Shown here piece by piece: positions 50,111 through 61,580 of a stretch of DNA of 64,000 nt. Numbering within the stretch: the first letter of the stretch is position 1; every line of letters begins with the position of its first letter. Under the pieces are notes generated by a model. That model had not been told where the DNA came from. It worked only from the letters and a program-made list of their open reading frames with translations, and did not search any database. The stretch covers positions 8,988,819 through 9,052,818 of the forward strand of contig NW_024881316.1 of assembly GCF_018691265.1 (NCBI RefSeq). Reading direction: 5' to 3'. This DNA is from Tyto alba (Eukaryota > Chordata > Aves > Strigiformes > Tytonidae). The translations under genes and the position numbers were made by a program.

Positions 50111-52462
50111 TACTATGCTGAAATACAACAGTTAACCTCTGTTTTCTGTAAATCAACACATCTTCCCCACAAAATCCCAGGTACCTTCAAATAAAAGGAG
50201 GGTAAATTCAAACATAGACTGAAATTTATATTGTAAAATTTTCTAAGTATGTAGTCAAGCTATCAACTCTTTCTCACCCAACAACGGTTTATGTTATTTT
50301 TTTTCAGCTTTCAATGATTCTGAAGTTACTTTTTTCCTTTCAACAATACCTGATTGGAATTATTTGACAGATTCTCCATTTCAGTTAATTTAAACTTTTA
50401 CTTTTTGGAGTTCCTGAATTTACATAAACAAAAAATATATTTAATAATACTTCAGCATAAAATGTAGATTGCTCCTTATGCAATTGCATGAGTTCACAAA
50501 CAAACAACTACTGAATATGCTTTTCTGAAATGGCTTATTTTTTATCATATTAAAGGTATATGTAATGACAGCACAGCACAGGGTCTTGTTTGTGTCACAC
50601 GTTAGTGTCTCAATGAAGACATCCGACAGAAGAGGATAGTGACTCTGAGTAATTGACATGTGGTTTGGGACAGTTCAAAGGACAAAGGCACTCTTCAGGA
50701 ACATCTGGGAAGTCATCTCTTTCAGCTAGGTTCAAGAGAGAGCAGAAATCTAGCAAACATCACTGCATTCTTTTCAATTCTGGTGAATGACTTTTTAAAA
50801 GGGACTCCTGTGAGGCCCTTAATAGTACCCTACAGGGCTTCAGACCTGAAAAGCAGGTATGCTCACATTTATAAGATAAAAGTAAGATTTTGAGAAGACT
50901 TACAGAATTGTGAAGTAAAGTCAAGTTTTTTTTTAAAAAAAAGTATTTCCATATCAAGCCCAAGTGTCATCTTGCCTTTAGAGTATTTTGCATTCTTGGA
51001 ATGCTGGTAAGAGTGAGACCGTAGGTAGAGTAAAAAAATACACAGGGGAAAAAAATAAAATAAATAAACAAAAAATATAAGAAGAAAGCCTCCAAATCTT
51101 CATGAATCTGTTGCAAATATTGCTGTAATTTTATGATTTACAGGCAAAGTAACCATGAATTTTCAAATGAATTAAGGGTCTTATTATTCATTAATACTGA
51201 ACAGTCCCTGCTCCAAAGTGAGTACAATGTAAACCAACAGGACTGGTGAACTGTATTACCTTTGAGTCATTTATCTAGTGTACTGCAAACATCTTCTTCT
51301 CTTACTAGTACATTGGATGGTTATCTTCTGTTCATGTTGAAAATATCAAAATGTTTCATCACAGCACAAAGGGCATATTTTGATCTAGAAAAGCTGTTTA
51401 AATCAGGAGTACATAATGTCCCTAAAAAAAATTTTAAAAGTAATATGAGAAAAATTATATAATATTCTATGTCAAAACCAGACCATATCAAATCCTGATA
51501 AATGATATTACACAACTTTGTGATAACATAATATGAAAGAGATATAATATGAAATTATCATAATATGAAATTATCATAATATGAAAGAGATATAATGAAT
51601 TACTTAGGATTGTCATGAAATAAAATGAGATCATCAACTAATAGAAGATAAAGTGTAATGCAATGAAGACATACATGATATTGTAGCTTCCTGATTGTTT
51701 CTTATGATACTAAAATATTAATGACAAAATTGGTTGCGAACTCTCAATGGCAATGATATGATTTTGTTTTTTTTAAAAAATAATTTTTTAAACTGAAAAA
51801 CATTTTAATAATTAATGTCTAGACACCTGTATAATTATTTTCTTTACTTTTGCCTGCCAATTTAGAATTAAAATGTGATAGCTAACTGTAAATGTATAGA
51901 GAGAGCAAAAACGTAAGAGAGTCTTAGGCAAAACAGTTGACATGACTTGAACCAGGGGCCATAAAAAAGTGTCATATACTAGGAATCAGAGCTCTGGAAG
52001 CTTGGAATGAAATCACAGCAAAGCTCACACCTCCACTGACATTATATGCACAGAGTGATTCCTATGAGACTTTTCATTACATTCACAGATGACCTCTATT
52101 ACTGTGCTCTTTCTTGACAATTCTGTGGGGAAAGGACATTCCAGAATGCTATGAAATTGCAAGCAGAGGAATGTAAAAAAAAAGGAAGTTGAAAGTTATA
52201 CTCACAACTCCACAGCTATGTGGACCAGTGGTCAAATAGTCAATTATCTGTCAGAAAAGTGCTTTTGGAAATATCTCATCTGTCAGCACAGTCCATCAGC
52301 AAAAAATCCTCAGTTACAAAGAAGGGAAAATAAAACAGAATATAAAATTATTTTTAAAAGATTATGTGAAAAATTGGACGGGATGATTTTTAATTCTAGT
52401 TTAGCATAGGGTTTTATCCCAGTTTTCAGATCATAATTTTCTTGAAAAGACAGTGTCCTTAC
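50111..52462. other. Non-coding AT-rich sequence
   Basis: Includes the T9A8 palindrome (50926-50942) and a small structured repeat (51527-51596). The short frames (50660-50893 plus, 51262-51462 plus, 52218-52409 plus) have no support. Confidence 0.5.
51527..51596 (+). repeat. A-B-B-A arranged AT-rich repeat
   Basis: A 22-bp sequence, starting CATAATATGAAAGAGATATA, occurs at 51527-51548 and identically at 51575-51596. Between and overlapping them are two tandem copies of ATAATATGAAATTAT (51544-51558 and 51560-51574, joined by one C). Confidence 0.85.
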
Positions 52463-52476
52463 AAAAAAGGAAGGAA

Positions 52477-52952
52477 GGGCGGAAGGAAGGAAGGAAGGAA
52501 GGGCGGAAGGAAGGAAGGAAGGAAGGAAGGGCGGAAGGAAGGAAGGAAGGAAGGGCGGAAGGAAGGAAGGAAGGAAGGAAGGAAGGGCGGAAGGAAGGAA
52601 GGAAGGAAGGAAGGGCGGAAGGAAGGGCGGAAGGAAGGGCGGAAGGAAGGGCGGAAGGAAGGAAGGAAGGGCGGAAGGAAGGAAGGGCGGAAGGAAGGAA
52701 GGGCGGAAGGAAGGGCGGAAGGAAGGGCGGAAGGAAGGGCGGAAGGAAGGGCGGAAGGAAGGGCGGAAGGGCGGAAGGAAGGAAGGGCGGAAGGGCGGAA
52801 GGGCGGAAGGGCGGAAGGGCGGAAGGAAGGGCGGAAGGAAGGAAGGAAGGAAGGGCGGAAGGAAGGGCGGAAGGAAGGGCGGAAGGAAGGAAGGGCGGAA
52901 GGAAGGAAGGGCGGAAGGAAGGAAGGGCGGAAGGAAGGAAGGGCGGAAGGGC
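52477..52952 (+). repeat. Variant-rich block of the GGAA tract
   Basis: Thirty-two GGGC units are separated by 1 to 7 GGAA units. The successive gaps are 5,6,5,7,6,2,2,2,4,3,3,2,2,2,2,2,1,3,1,1,1,1,2,5,2,2,3,3,3,3,1. Two GGGC units never touch. Density rises from the left edge toward about 52760-52820 and then relaxes. Confidence 0.95.
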
Positions 52953-53336
52953 GGAAGGAAGGAAGGAAGGAAGGAAGGAAGGAAGGAAGGAAGGAAGGAA
53001 GGAAGGAAGGAAGGAAGGAAGGAAGGAAGGAAGGAAGGAAGGAAGGAAGGAAGGAAGGAAGGAAGGAAGGAAGGAAGGAAGGAAGGAAGGAAGGAAGGAA
53101 GGAAGGAAGGAAGGAAGGAAGGAAGGAAGGAAGGAAGGAAGGAAGGAAGGAAGGAAGGAAGGAAGGAAGGAAGGAAGGAAGGAAGGAAGGAAGGAAGGAA
53201 GGAAGGAAGGAAGGAAGGAAGGAAGGAAGGAAGGAAGGAAGGAAGGAAGGAAGGAAGGAAGGAAGGAAGGAAGGAAGGAAGGAAGGAAGGAAGGAAGGAA
53301 GGAAGGAAGGAAGGAAGGAAGGAAGGAAGGAAGGAA

Positions 53337-53388
53337 GGGCGGAAGGAAGGGCGGAAGGAAGGGCGGAAGGGCGGAAGGGCGGAAGGGC
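53337..53388 (+). repeat. Second, shorter GGGC-variant block
   Basis: Six GGGC units with gaps 2,2,1,1,1, embedded between the pure runs (GGAA)96 and (GGAA)68. The pattern resembles part of the denser portion of the first block. Confidence 0.95.
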
Positions 53389-53660
53389 GGAAGGAAGGAA
53401 GGAAGGAAGGAAGGAAGGAAGGAAGGAAGGAAGGAAGGAAGGAAGGAAGGAAGGAAGGAAGGAAGGAAGGAAGGAAGGAAGGAAGGAAGGAAGGAAGGAA
53501 GGAAGGAAGGAAGGAAGGAAGGAAGGAAGGAAGGAAGGAAGGAAGGAAGGAAGGAAGGAAGGAAGGAAGGAAGGAAGGAAGGAAGGAAGGAAGGAAGGAA
53601 GGAAGGAAGGAAGGAAGGAAGGAAGGAAGGAAGGAAGGAAGGAAGGAAGGAAGGAAGGAA

Positions 53661-53890
53661 GAAGGAAAGAAAGAAGGAAGAAAGAAGGAAAGAAAGAAGG
53701 AAAGAAGGAAAGAAGGAAAGAAAGAAGGAAAGAAAGAAAGAAAGAAAGAAGGAAAGAAGGAAAGAAGGAAAGAAAGAAAGAAAGAAGGAAAGAAAGAAAG
53801 AAGGAAAGAAGGAAAGAAGGAAAGAAGGAAAGAAGGAAAGAAGGAAAGAAGGAAAGAAGGAAAGAAGGAAAGAAGGAAAGAAGGAAAGGA
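53661..53890 (+). repeat. GAAA/GGAA compound purine repeat
   Basis: The GGAA register ends at 53660. The sequence then mixes GAAA and GGAA units, settling into a regular GGAAAGAA-type 8-base period in 53803-53887. No C or T occurs. Confidence 0.95.
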
Positions 53891-55270
53891 CTAAATATTT
53901 CAAAAGACTAAGTAATTTTTAAAAGGTGATAATATATTTAGACTAGATTAAATGATCCCCTTTGTAAGTTATGTTGTGGTCATGCACATTTCTTGTAAAA
54001 ATTGAGTAGGATCAGCAGCAAATTCCCATTCTAGTAAATCCAAAAGAGTAACAAAACAAAACAAAACCTGTCAACCCACACCAGCTTATTTGTAAAGGGA
54101 AACTTGTATTCTGATGTGTCAGTTAACAAATATTACAAAATCATTACAGTAACTACATGTAAAGAAGACTCAGTTTTATCCAAAAATAAAGATAATTGTT
54201 TGAAGTTATTTAATATCTTGAATTAAATTTCCTTCTTATCTTACAGTGAATTATTCCAACTCAGTGTTTCATCCCTGCTGAGGTATCTAACAAAGGGTGG
54301 GAAAAAATGCCCTTTGTCCTACTCTAGTCCTGTCCAAACTTTCCAGTGGAAACTGTATTTCCCCTTTTCCCCTTTACTGTAAAGCATTCTCCAAGTGTAT
54401 TTGACCTCCTTTCTCCTTCCATGAATAGAAAAAGGTTTTTTAAAATATTCTGAGCAATGAGAATCATTATTGTTATGACATAAGAAAAGTTATTGGACAA
54501 TATTCATACTGTCTAAATTTAGTATGGTGAAATACCAGGTTACTTTCACTAGGCTCCTTTTTAGTATTTTTTTCTATATGGAGAAAGTGAATGTCCTCTA
54601 CAAAGGAATTGAGAGCCATAGTACGCTAAAGAGAAAGACCACCTATAATGAAAAGAAAATAATGTTAAGACAGAAATATTGTCCTATTGAATTGATGATT
54701 TACAATATAATAATATGAGTTACAAAATCACTAATCAAGGATGATCAGATTTAAAAATCTGGCAAGTGAAGTTTGCCTTCCCCTGAAAAAATAATACTGT
54801 ACCCCATTGCAAAATGCATCATGGAGAAATGACTACATTTACACAGATCCTTGGCTGTATTAATATAAGCATATACCCATTGGCAATAGCAGTTTTAGTA
54901 TTCCTTTATGCTTAATCTGCATTAGATATGAGTTGTCTACTGACAGATCCTGGCTCTTTCATTCAGCTGAGGAGACTCAGAGTGTGAAGCTTTCCATTCA
55001 GTAACTATGGTTGGTTGAGATAATGCACACAGTGGAGAACAATGCTGAAGGTACAATTTCTTTATACAGTTCTATATCCTTAATTAGCACTCCAAGCCCC
55101 ATATGCTCTTTCACATAGTGACAGAAAGGAAAGAAAACCATCAGGCCATTCTGCTTTCCTTAGATTCCTGCTAAGTATGATGTCAGTGACAGAAGGGCTT
55201 CTCCTGAAGGTGCCATTTCTCACAGCTGTAGATTCAAATAGTTTATGGATTAAGTTTGAGCCCAGAAACT
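53891..55270. other. Non-coding AT-rich sequence
   Basis: A short AAAAC tract lies at about 54051-54067. Nothing else is recognised. A 64-codon frame (54524-54718) is unsupported. Confidence 0.5.
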
Positions 55271-55300
55271 GAAATAAATAAATAAATAAATAAATAAAAA
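55271..55300 (+). repeat. (AAAT)n microsatellite
   Basis: About six to seven AAAT units, ending in AAAAA. Confidence 0.9.
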
Positions 55301-55424
55301 TCCATTTACTTTTGCACTCATCTTTTTATTGCATACTTGGAATTCTCTTCTTCCTTTACTTGGTTAGCTGTTTTCCCTTTTTCTTATACTGGCAAACATT
55401 CAAGGGCAAGCAGCCTGACACATG

Positions 55425-55444
55425 AAAAAAAAAAAAAAAAAAAA
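55425..55444 (+). repeat. A20 homopolymer
   Basis: An uninterrupted A20 that also encodes the lysine run at the start of a 71-codon frame (55422-55637). That frame has no recognised domain, and I do not call it a gene. Confidence 0.95.
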
Positions 55445-58080
55445 CAAATTGACAGACGTACTACAAATCTGCAACTCAGCTGGTGAAAACAGAGAATATG
55501 AACTGAAACTCACCCTGGGAAGAAAATCTCGACCCAACACTGTGGGAAAAAGAGCAAGCCAAGCAATTTCAAAATTAAGGGATCAAGGTGAACTTGATCA
55601 TTTGATCATTTTCCTTGAAGCAGTGCCAAATATTTGAAGGTAAATTGGATTTGCAGCAAGGAACTTCAGCACGTCAGGTAGAATATGAGCCTGGCTTGAA
55701 GAAAAAAAATCTATGAAGAGGTGGAAAAACATCAGATGAGATCCTCAGCCTTGATAACATTTCTTTGAACAGCTCAGGTTTCTCAGAGGAACTGCTAAAT
55801 TATTCTGACTAAGCATCCAAATACCTCTTCAGCAAAGGAGAGGCAATGTAGTTGCTGAGCTACACGGATATATTAGCTGTCTTAAGGGACCATACAACAC
55901 ACACACATTATTTATTGGGTATTCTGTCTAAGACCAATGATGCTCCAACCAGTGTTTTAATCTTACCACCTACAGTAACTAAAATAACACTAGTATCTGC
56001 TCTGGAGTCATTCAAGACTAAAGAATAGTGAAAAGAAGGTGATGTACAAATAACTGCTTTTCTGTTATATTCTGCCTCCAAACATCTTGACCACTTTTTT
56101 TGTTTGTTTGTTTTGTTGTTGTTTTTTTGTTTTGTGGAAGGAATAGTAGTTATTATCAAAAGGAAATCTCAGCACTGCACTGTTAATTTTTTACTTTTTT
56201 TCCTTTTGTGTTTTTTTTTTTTTTTTTTTTTTCCTTTTAGCCTGGGTTATTATATGAAAGAACATATCACAGTAATATGCATCTCAAAGTCTTCATGATA
56301 TTGTTCAAATGCAGATCAAGAGTCTAATTTTAATTGCTCATACTAGTTAAAATTCTAACAAACAAAGAAATTTAAGATGAAACCATTAAAATGAGAATCA
56401 TATTTTAATCATAGTTTTCTGGCTACACACACAATCAGTCATTTAATTCAGCTGGATAACAACAAGGTATTTCCATGACTAACTAAGGATTCTAGCGAAT
56501 TCCAATTTGCCATGCATTTTGCACACAGCTTCTACCAGCAAAATCTCATGTTATCACCATGTCTTTTTTAGGCTAATAGAAACAGATTGAGAAGGATTTA
56601 ATCTTCTCCACTGAATGCAGCAAAACCTTGCACATAGAAATCCTCCTGTCTAATCAAATTTTTAGTTTTGAATAGACTTTTTACTACTTTGTCTCCCTAT
56701 AATGAGCACGAAGGTATTCAAACATCTAAGAAAGGAAAAAACCTGAAAAGTCATCTAAATTTTTCAACAAAGTAAAATACTCTATGCTGCAAACGTGAAG
56801 CTATGAAAGATCACTCCTTGCCTGACACAGTGACTCAGGCTCCAGGATCTGCTTAAGGTACATCTACTACCTTTCTCCTGTTCTGATTGCTCCTGTTGCA
56901 AGAACAAGGATGCATCACTCTCAGATGACACATCTTTGATAAAGATGTGGAGTAAGTTAGGCAATACAGACAAGAGATGAAGTCATAAGGAGTTATGCAA
57001 CACAATGCCTTCTAAGTTACCTTCAGAAAGGTGTCTTAACGAGAGACAACAAAAGCAGACAACTGTGTATATCAGTGTATCTGTGATAATTAGCCCTAAG
57101 CAGAACTTAATTCACCCGCTCTCTGTATGGAGTTTCTCGGTGTAATACCAAGAAATCTGAAGTGATTGGCATAGGAGAGTTAAGTGTCTTCGGGTACTTG
57201 CTGTAAACAGCCTCATGCTTCTGGAATAATGTTCTTAGGTCAAGTCAGACTATGTGGTCTCTCACCTCTTTCTGGAGCATTTCTGCCTCCCTCCAGATTC
57301 CAGCTTGATGCCTCTTCAGGAATTTACTGTATTTCCTTAAGCACAAGGATTTTGTATGGTTCTTGAACAACTCCTCGTGTTCATTAATAAATTTGAGATA
57401 GAAGGGAACTAAAAAGAGAAGAGGGAAGCAACATGTCGGCCAGAGGTCCTTTCTTGATCTGGTTTGAAGTAGAAATTGATAGTTCTGTGAACAACTCAGT
57501 GTGCTCATTACTTAAATAAGTGGAAATTCTCATGAAGTAGGACTGGATGAAGGAGGAGGAATAAGCTGTGATGAAGGAGAGCCTCATCTGCTGCTTTTCC
57601 ACTGGTCTGGTTTCCAACGATTGCCCCAGCTTTCAGGAGCCCGGACACAGCTAACCCTGCCTTGTCAGATATTCTTGTTGTCTGTTAGCCATTCTCTGTG
57701 TCCATTTCACCCACTCCTACACAAGGCATACCAGTCTCACATTACAGTTCGTCCTTTCCATGCTCCTAATCAAATGGCTCTGTTGGCCAGCAGCCCAACA
57801 TGATACTCAGTGTGGTTGCTGGTTTTATCACTTCTCCTCTGGAAGTCTGATTTAATTAATGATTATCCAAAACTGTCTTCTCCCTTCCAGAGGATAAAAA
57901 AGAGAGAACCAAAAATTTTGGAATGTACTTTATGTGCAACACATAAGATGGAAGGATTTTCACAACAGATGGACTTGTGCACCTATCGCCTCACTAACTA
58001 TCTGAAACTGAAAATTTGCTCTACTACCTAATCCATAATCTCACAAATACAATACGCTGAAAAAAAGAAAGAGATAATTT
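55445..58080. other. Non-coding sequence, with a less AT-rich patch at 57240-57800
   Basis: T22 lies at 56211-56232. The patch 57240-57800 has overlapping short frames on both strands: minus 57245-57508 (87 codons) and 57384-57617 (77), plus 57621-57803. None matches a protein I know. A diverged direct repeat (57359-57391 and 57483-57515) is present. Confidence 0.45.
56211..56232 (+). repeat. T22 homopolymer
   Basis: An uninterrupted T22 followed by CCTTTTAG. It could act as a polypyrimidine tract, but no exon follows in a sensible frame. Confidence 0.95.
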
Positions 58081-58082
58081 AA

Positions 58083-58113
<31 letters not shown>

Positions 58114-58153
58114 CAAAACAAAACACAACACAAAAACAAACAACAAAACAAGA
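58081..58153 (+). repeat. (AAAAC)n microsatellite with decayed end
   Basis: Regular AAAAC units to about 58123, then CACAACAC-type variants to 58153. Confidence 0.95.
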
Positions 58154-60723
58154 AAACAATAATAGAACTGCTTTTAAAAGCTCTTCAGATTATTTGGTAC
58201 TTATCACTGAAAAAATTAAAAGAACAGAAAAATACACAAATACTGTGAACACTGTCATTAGTGTAGTACTCATCCAAAGAATAATCTCACTGTGAATAAT
58301 ACATATGTTATACCCTTGAAACTCCTTTTGGTAGGACTAAATTTTGTGCTTGAGATACTCATCTTTATCTTTCTTAAACAGCTGAGAAAGGACCAAGAAA
58401 TTATCAAGAGATTTCACCTAAAATATCAAAATTACCCTTAATCGTTCTAAAAACTGTCTAGTTATACCTCAATATTTCTGTTAAGCAGTTGTAAGAAATG
58501 TTGAAAAATATGCTTCTGTGAAAGAAACTTTTATTCAGAGGAATTCATATAGTAAGAAAACAGGAAATTTCATCAAGTACAATAAAGAAAAGAGATAAAT
58601 ATAAAAGATAAGAGTCAATGAGAATAAGAAATTTAGTTTGAAATAGTGATCTAGATGACCTTCATAACTGGAAAGAGAGAAATACTCTCACAGGTCAAGA
58701 TTTCCTCCATTAATTTCCCTTGTGATGAACTGTCATCTGCAAGTGTCCATGACAAGATTTAGTTAGATCTCTAATTTTAGATGTCTTAAGTTAGCTATGA
58801 TAGATCTCACCCCAAACCAAAGAGATGCCTGCATGATCACCTCTTCTGAATGCTGTCCCTGGGAATGAGATCTAACCTACACAGACTGTAAGTCTTTAAT
58901 ACACCAAGTGTTGTTCTTTAGAACAGTTCCAATACATACTATTTAAATCCCCTGAAAAAGAGATACTGTTGAAGTAAACTTTTGTACAAACAGCTGTAAA
59001 TTTACCCAGCTGCACTAGAACTAAGTTTTTCCATGGGTGTTTTTCTTTTAGTGAAAATAACACATGGATGTTATAGTATATGTTTGATGATACTAATTTG
59101 GACCTCTTAGCTGACTTATCACAAAAAAATTGAATTGTTATTTAGTAGTAAAGCTTTTGATAAAATCAAAGATTCAAGACAAGTTTTCATCTCTTGAGAA
59201 AATATATACCACACAGAACACAGAGATTGGAGGACAAAAATCTGTTTCTGTTTGTTGATGTCTCCATTTAAAGCCTTCTAAATTGAGATAAACTAATCAG
59301 GGGCATCTAAAACACCATGAGATATTTTCTTGAATAGCAGGAAAAAAATGAAGATTCATACTCAGAATAAAAAAAAAAAAAAAACAACAGTGTGGTAAAT
59401 AATGTGGTGGATGAATTTGACATTACTGTGAGTGTGAATTTATTCCCTCTCACATGAAAATCAAATCTAGGAAACATCCTGGAAGAGGAATTGAGATTTG
59501 TGTAATAGTTTTCTGATCATAATGTGTTTAGAAATGAAGATTAACTGAGATGTTGACAAAATGGTGGGTCCAAAAGAATTACTTCCAAATATTTATTAGG
59601 TATGAAAGAATAGGTGACATGGACAAGTCATTTCCCAACTTTCTAATCACTCGCTGAGAAGCTATAAACTAATATAGGCAATGCATGATTGTTAAAATAA
59701 TGTTACAAAAATTAAAAATATAAAGAGACATGGAAACTTCACCCCTCAGAGATGAACCTCCAGCCACAATGCAGATGTCTGTCATGGATTTCTTAGGAAC
59801 AGACTCCAATCCTGAAGCTGAAAGAAGAATTGAAACTCAAAAAAAATATCAGAAAAGCTTATTGCACGCAATTGTCTGTTATTGATTGTTTTAGAAAACA
59901 ATAAATAAGAATTAGACCGGTTGTTACCAGGATTGCAGAACTACTTAATTTGTGACAAAATAAAGGAGGTTGATTTATATAATTACAAACTTTACTTACA
60001 GAAAACATAGAATATGCTGAATATCCAAGATAAAAAGAGAACAGTGGGAGAATGTACCAAAAAGAAAGAGTGTTATATGAAAGTTCAGAACTGTATGAAG
60101 GTGTTTTGAGTTTATGTTGAATAGAAATATCAGAAATTTGGGAGGGCACACAGTGAGCAGAGAAATGGAACTTTATGAGAACTAGTGAGTTCTCTCAGCT
60201 TTAAGTCTGGTTTGCTTTGTGAATTTAGGTGAAATATTTAACCTTCCCAAATCTCTCTATTCCATTCTGTAAGAACAGACTGTATGATCCTCATGAGTAT
60301 TGAGAGGCCTAATTTAATTTTATCAAATCCTTTTAAGTCCTTGGATGAAAAACATAACATGTGAGTACTGTCAACTTTAATTTTTATTTTTTTTAAGTTA
60401 CTATTAACAATGGTTGTTTTTTCCTTCATTACAGCTTCTGCAGTCATGAGACTATTTGAAAATGTCAGTTTTCATTAAAAAAAAAAATATTTATAGGGAG
60501 AAAATACATCAGAAATAATTGTTATAAGTTTACTAGAAAGGTAATTGTCCTCTGATTTTGTTTTGTTTTCCTGTTGGTCCACAAATAATTAAACATTGTA
60601 CACACCTTGGATTGCTTCTAAAAGAGGAAAGTTTGTGAGCAATGCTCAGAGATTTTCCCTTGGGTGTAGGAGTTACTGTTGTGAGTCTGGTGCTCCTGTC
60701 TCCTCAGTATGAGCAGTTTTGTG
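58154..60723. other. Non-coding AT-rich sequence
   Basis: A16 lies at 59369-59384. Short minus frames at 59859-60149 and 60238-60447 are unsupported. Confidence 0.5.
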
Positions 60724-60766
60724 TTTTTTTCTTTTTTTTTTTTTTTTTGTTTGTTTTGTTTTTTTT

Positions 60767-60793
<27 letters not shown>
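60724..60793 (+). repeat. T-rich low-complexity tract with (TTTTG)n
   Basis: Seventy bases of T broken only by single C or G. The end is a TTTTG-type repeat. Confidence 0.95.
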
Positions 60794-60797
<4 letters not shown>

Positions 60798-61444
60798 GTT
60801 AATGATTTTTTTTATGGGTTATACTTTAGAATGGAAGAATAAGTCTTGTTTCCTCAAAAAGAGTATTTGAGATGCTGTATGTTGAGTGGCTAGAAGCAGT
60901 TGCAAGGAGCTGAGAAGCCACAAAGTCAATGATGGGAGAGAGCTTAGTTACATTTTTTCGTTAAGGGTTCCCTATTTATGAGCTCTAAGCAGCTGTATGT
61001 AGATTCTTTTATGTGTCTTTCTGTAGTTCTTACCTCTCTCCATGCATTTTACATTGAGTTCTGTGTATTTTCTATAAACTATGGATATTCTTTTGGGAAA
61101 TAGGTGCTGACAAAGTGCTTATTATAATACCTGAATTAGAGACACCAAGACACATGTCTGTTTTCATTTGAAATTTGCCATATAGTCTCTATTGATTCAA
61201 GAATGATAAAGAGGGTAGGGGAATTACTGTAAATATTAACAGCTAGATTCATCCTTTAACACATACATTCCATTGGCTTCAGAGCAAGTTGGCTATGCAT
61301 TTCAGTGGTCAAAAATTTGCCTGAGGAACAGAAAAGCATTTTTAGCATAATCTGAGGGCATATTAGGTAGAAGTACTTTGATGAAACAGAGTACAGTAAA
61401 ATGTTGGATGAATATCATCAGAAATAGCTATGTAAATCTTAAGA
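60794..61444. other. Non-coding, nothing recognised
   Basis: AT-rich unique-looking sequence. Confidence 0.5.
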
Positions 61445-61580
61445 ACTGGAAAAGTCATGTAAAAGTAGACTGGACAAATTATTCAGATACAGTACGGGCA
61501 AAACCCCCCAGTGCTAGGATAAAAATAGATCAGATGATCTAATCTATGCCATTAATTGTTAATGTTTGTGATTCTTATAG
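61445..61580 (+). mobile_element. Possible decayed CR1 3' end
   Basis: AGTAGACTGGACAAATTATT, then AGATCAGATGATCTAATCTA and a terminal TTTGTGATTCTTATAG. These are in the order expected of a CR1 tail (GTGGACTAGAT, GATGATCTAA, then the TGTGATTCT octamer). The TTCCAACC block is not recognisable, so the call is weak. Confidence 0.35.

Larger units (their letters stand above)
52463..53890 (+). repeat. 1.43-kb polypurine GGAA/GGGC satellite-like tract
   Basis: From 52469 to 53660 the sequence is exactly 298 tetranucleotide units in one unbroken register: 260 GGAA and 38 GGGC. Thirty-two GGGC units lie in 52477-52952. A pure (GGAA)96 run follows (52953-53336), then six more GGGC units (53337-53388), then pure (GGAA)68 (53389-53660). 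53661-53890 changes to a compound GAAA/GGAA repeat. C is the only non-purine on the plus strand. Each GGGC-GGAA junction creates a CpG, the GC-box core GGGCGG and the ETS-like core CGGAAG. The ~490-codon frames on both strands exist only because the plus strand has no T and so cannot contain a stop in either direction. They would be (GRKE)n or (FLPS)n and are not genes. Confidence 0.97.

Noticed and set aside
52463..53890. CRISPR-like array or centromeric satellite
   Set aside because: The unit is 4 bp with no spacer structure. It is a microsatellite, and neither a CRISPR array nor a long-monomer satellite fits.
52431..53922. Three ~490-codon open frames (plus and minus) over the GGAA tract
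   Set aside because: The plus strand has no T and the minus strand no A, so no stop codon can occur. The products would be (GRKE)n or (FLPS)n repeats with no start context or splice sites.
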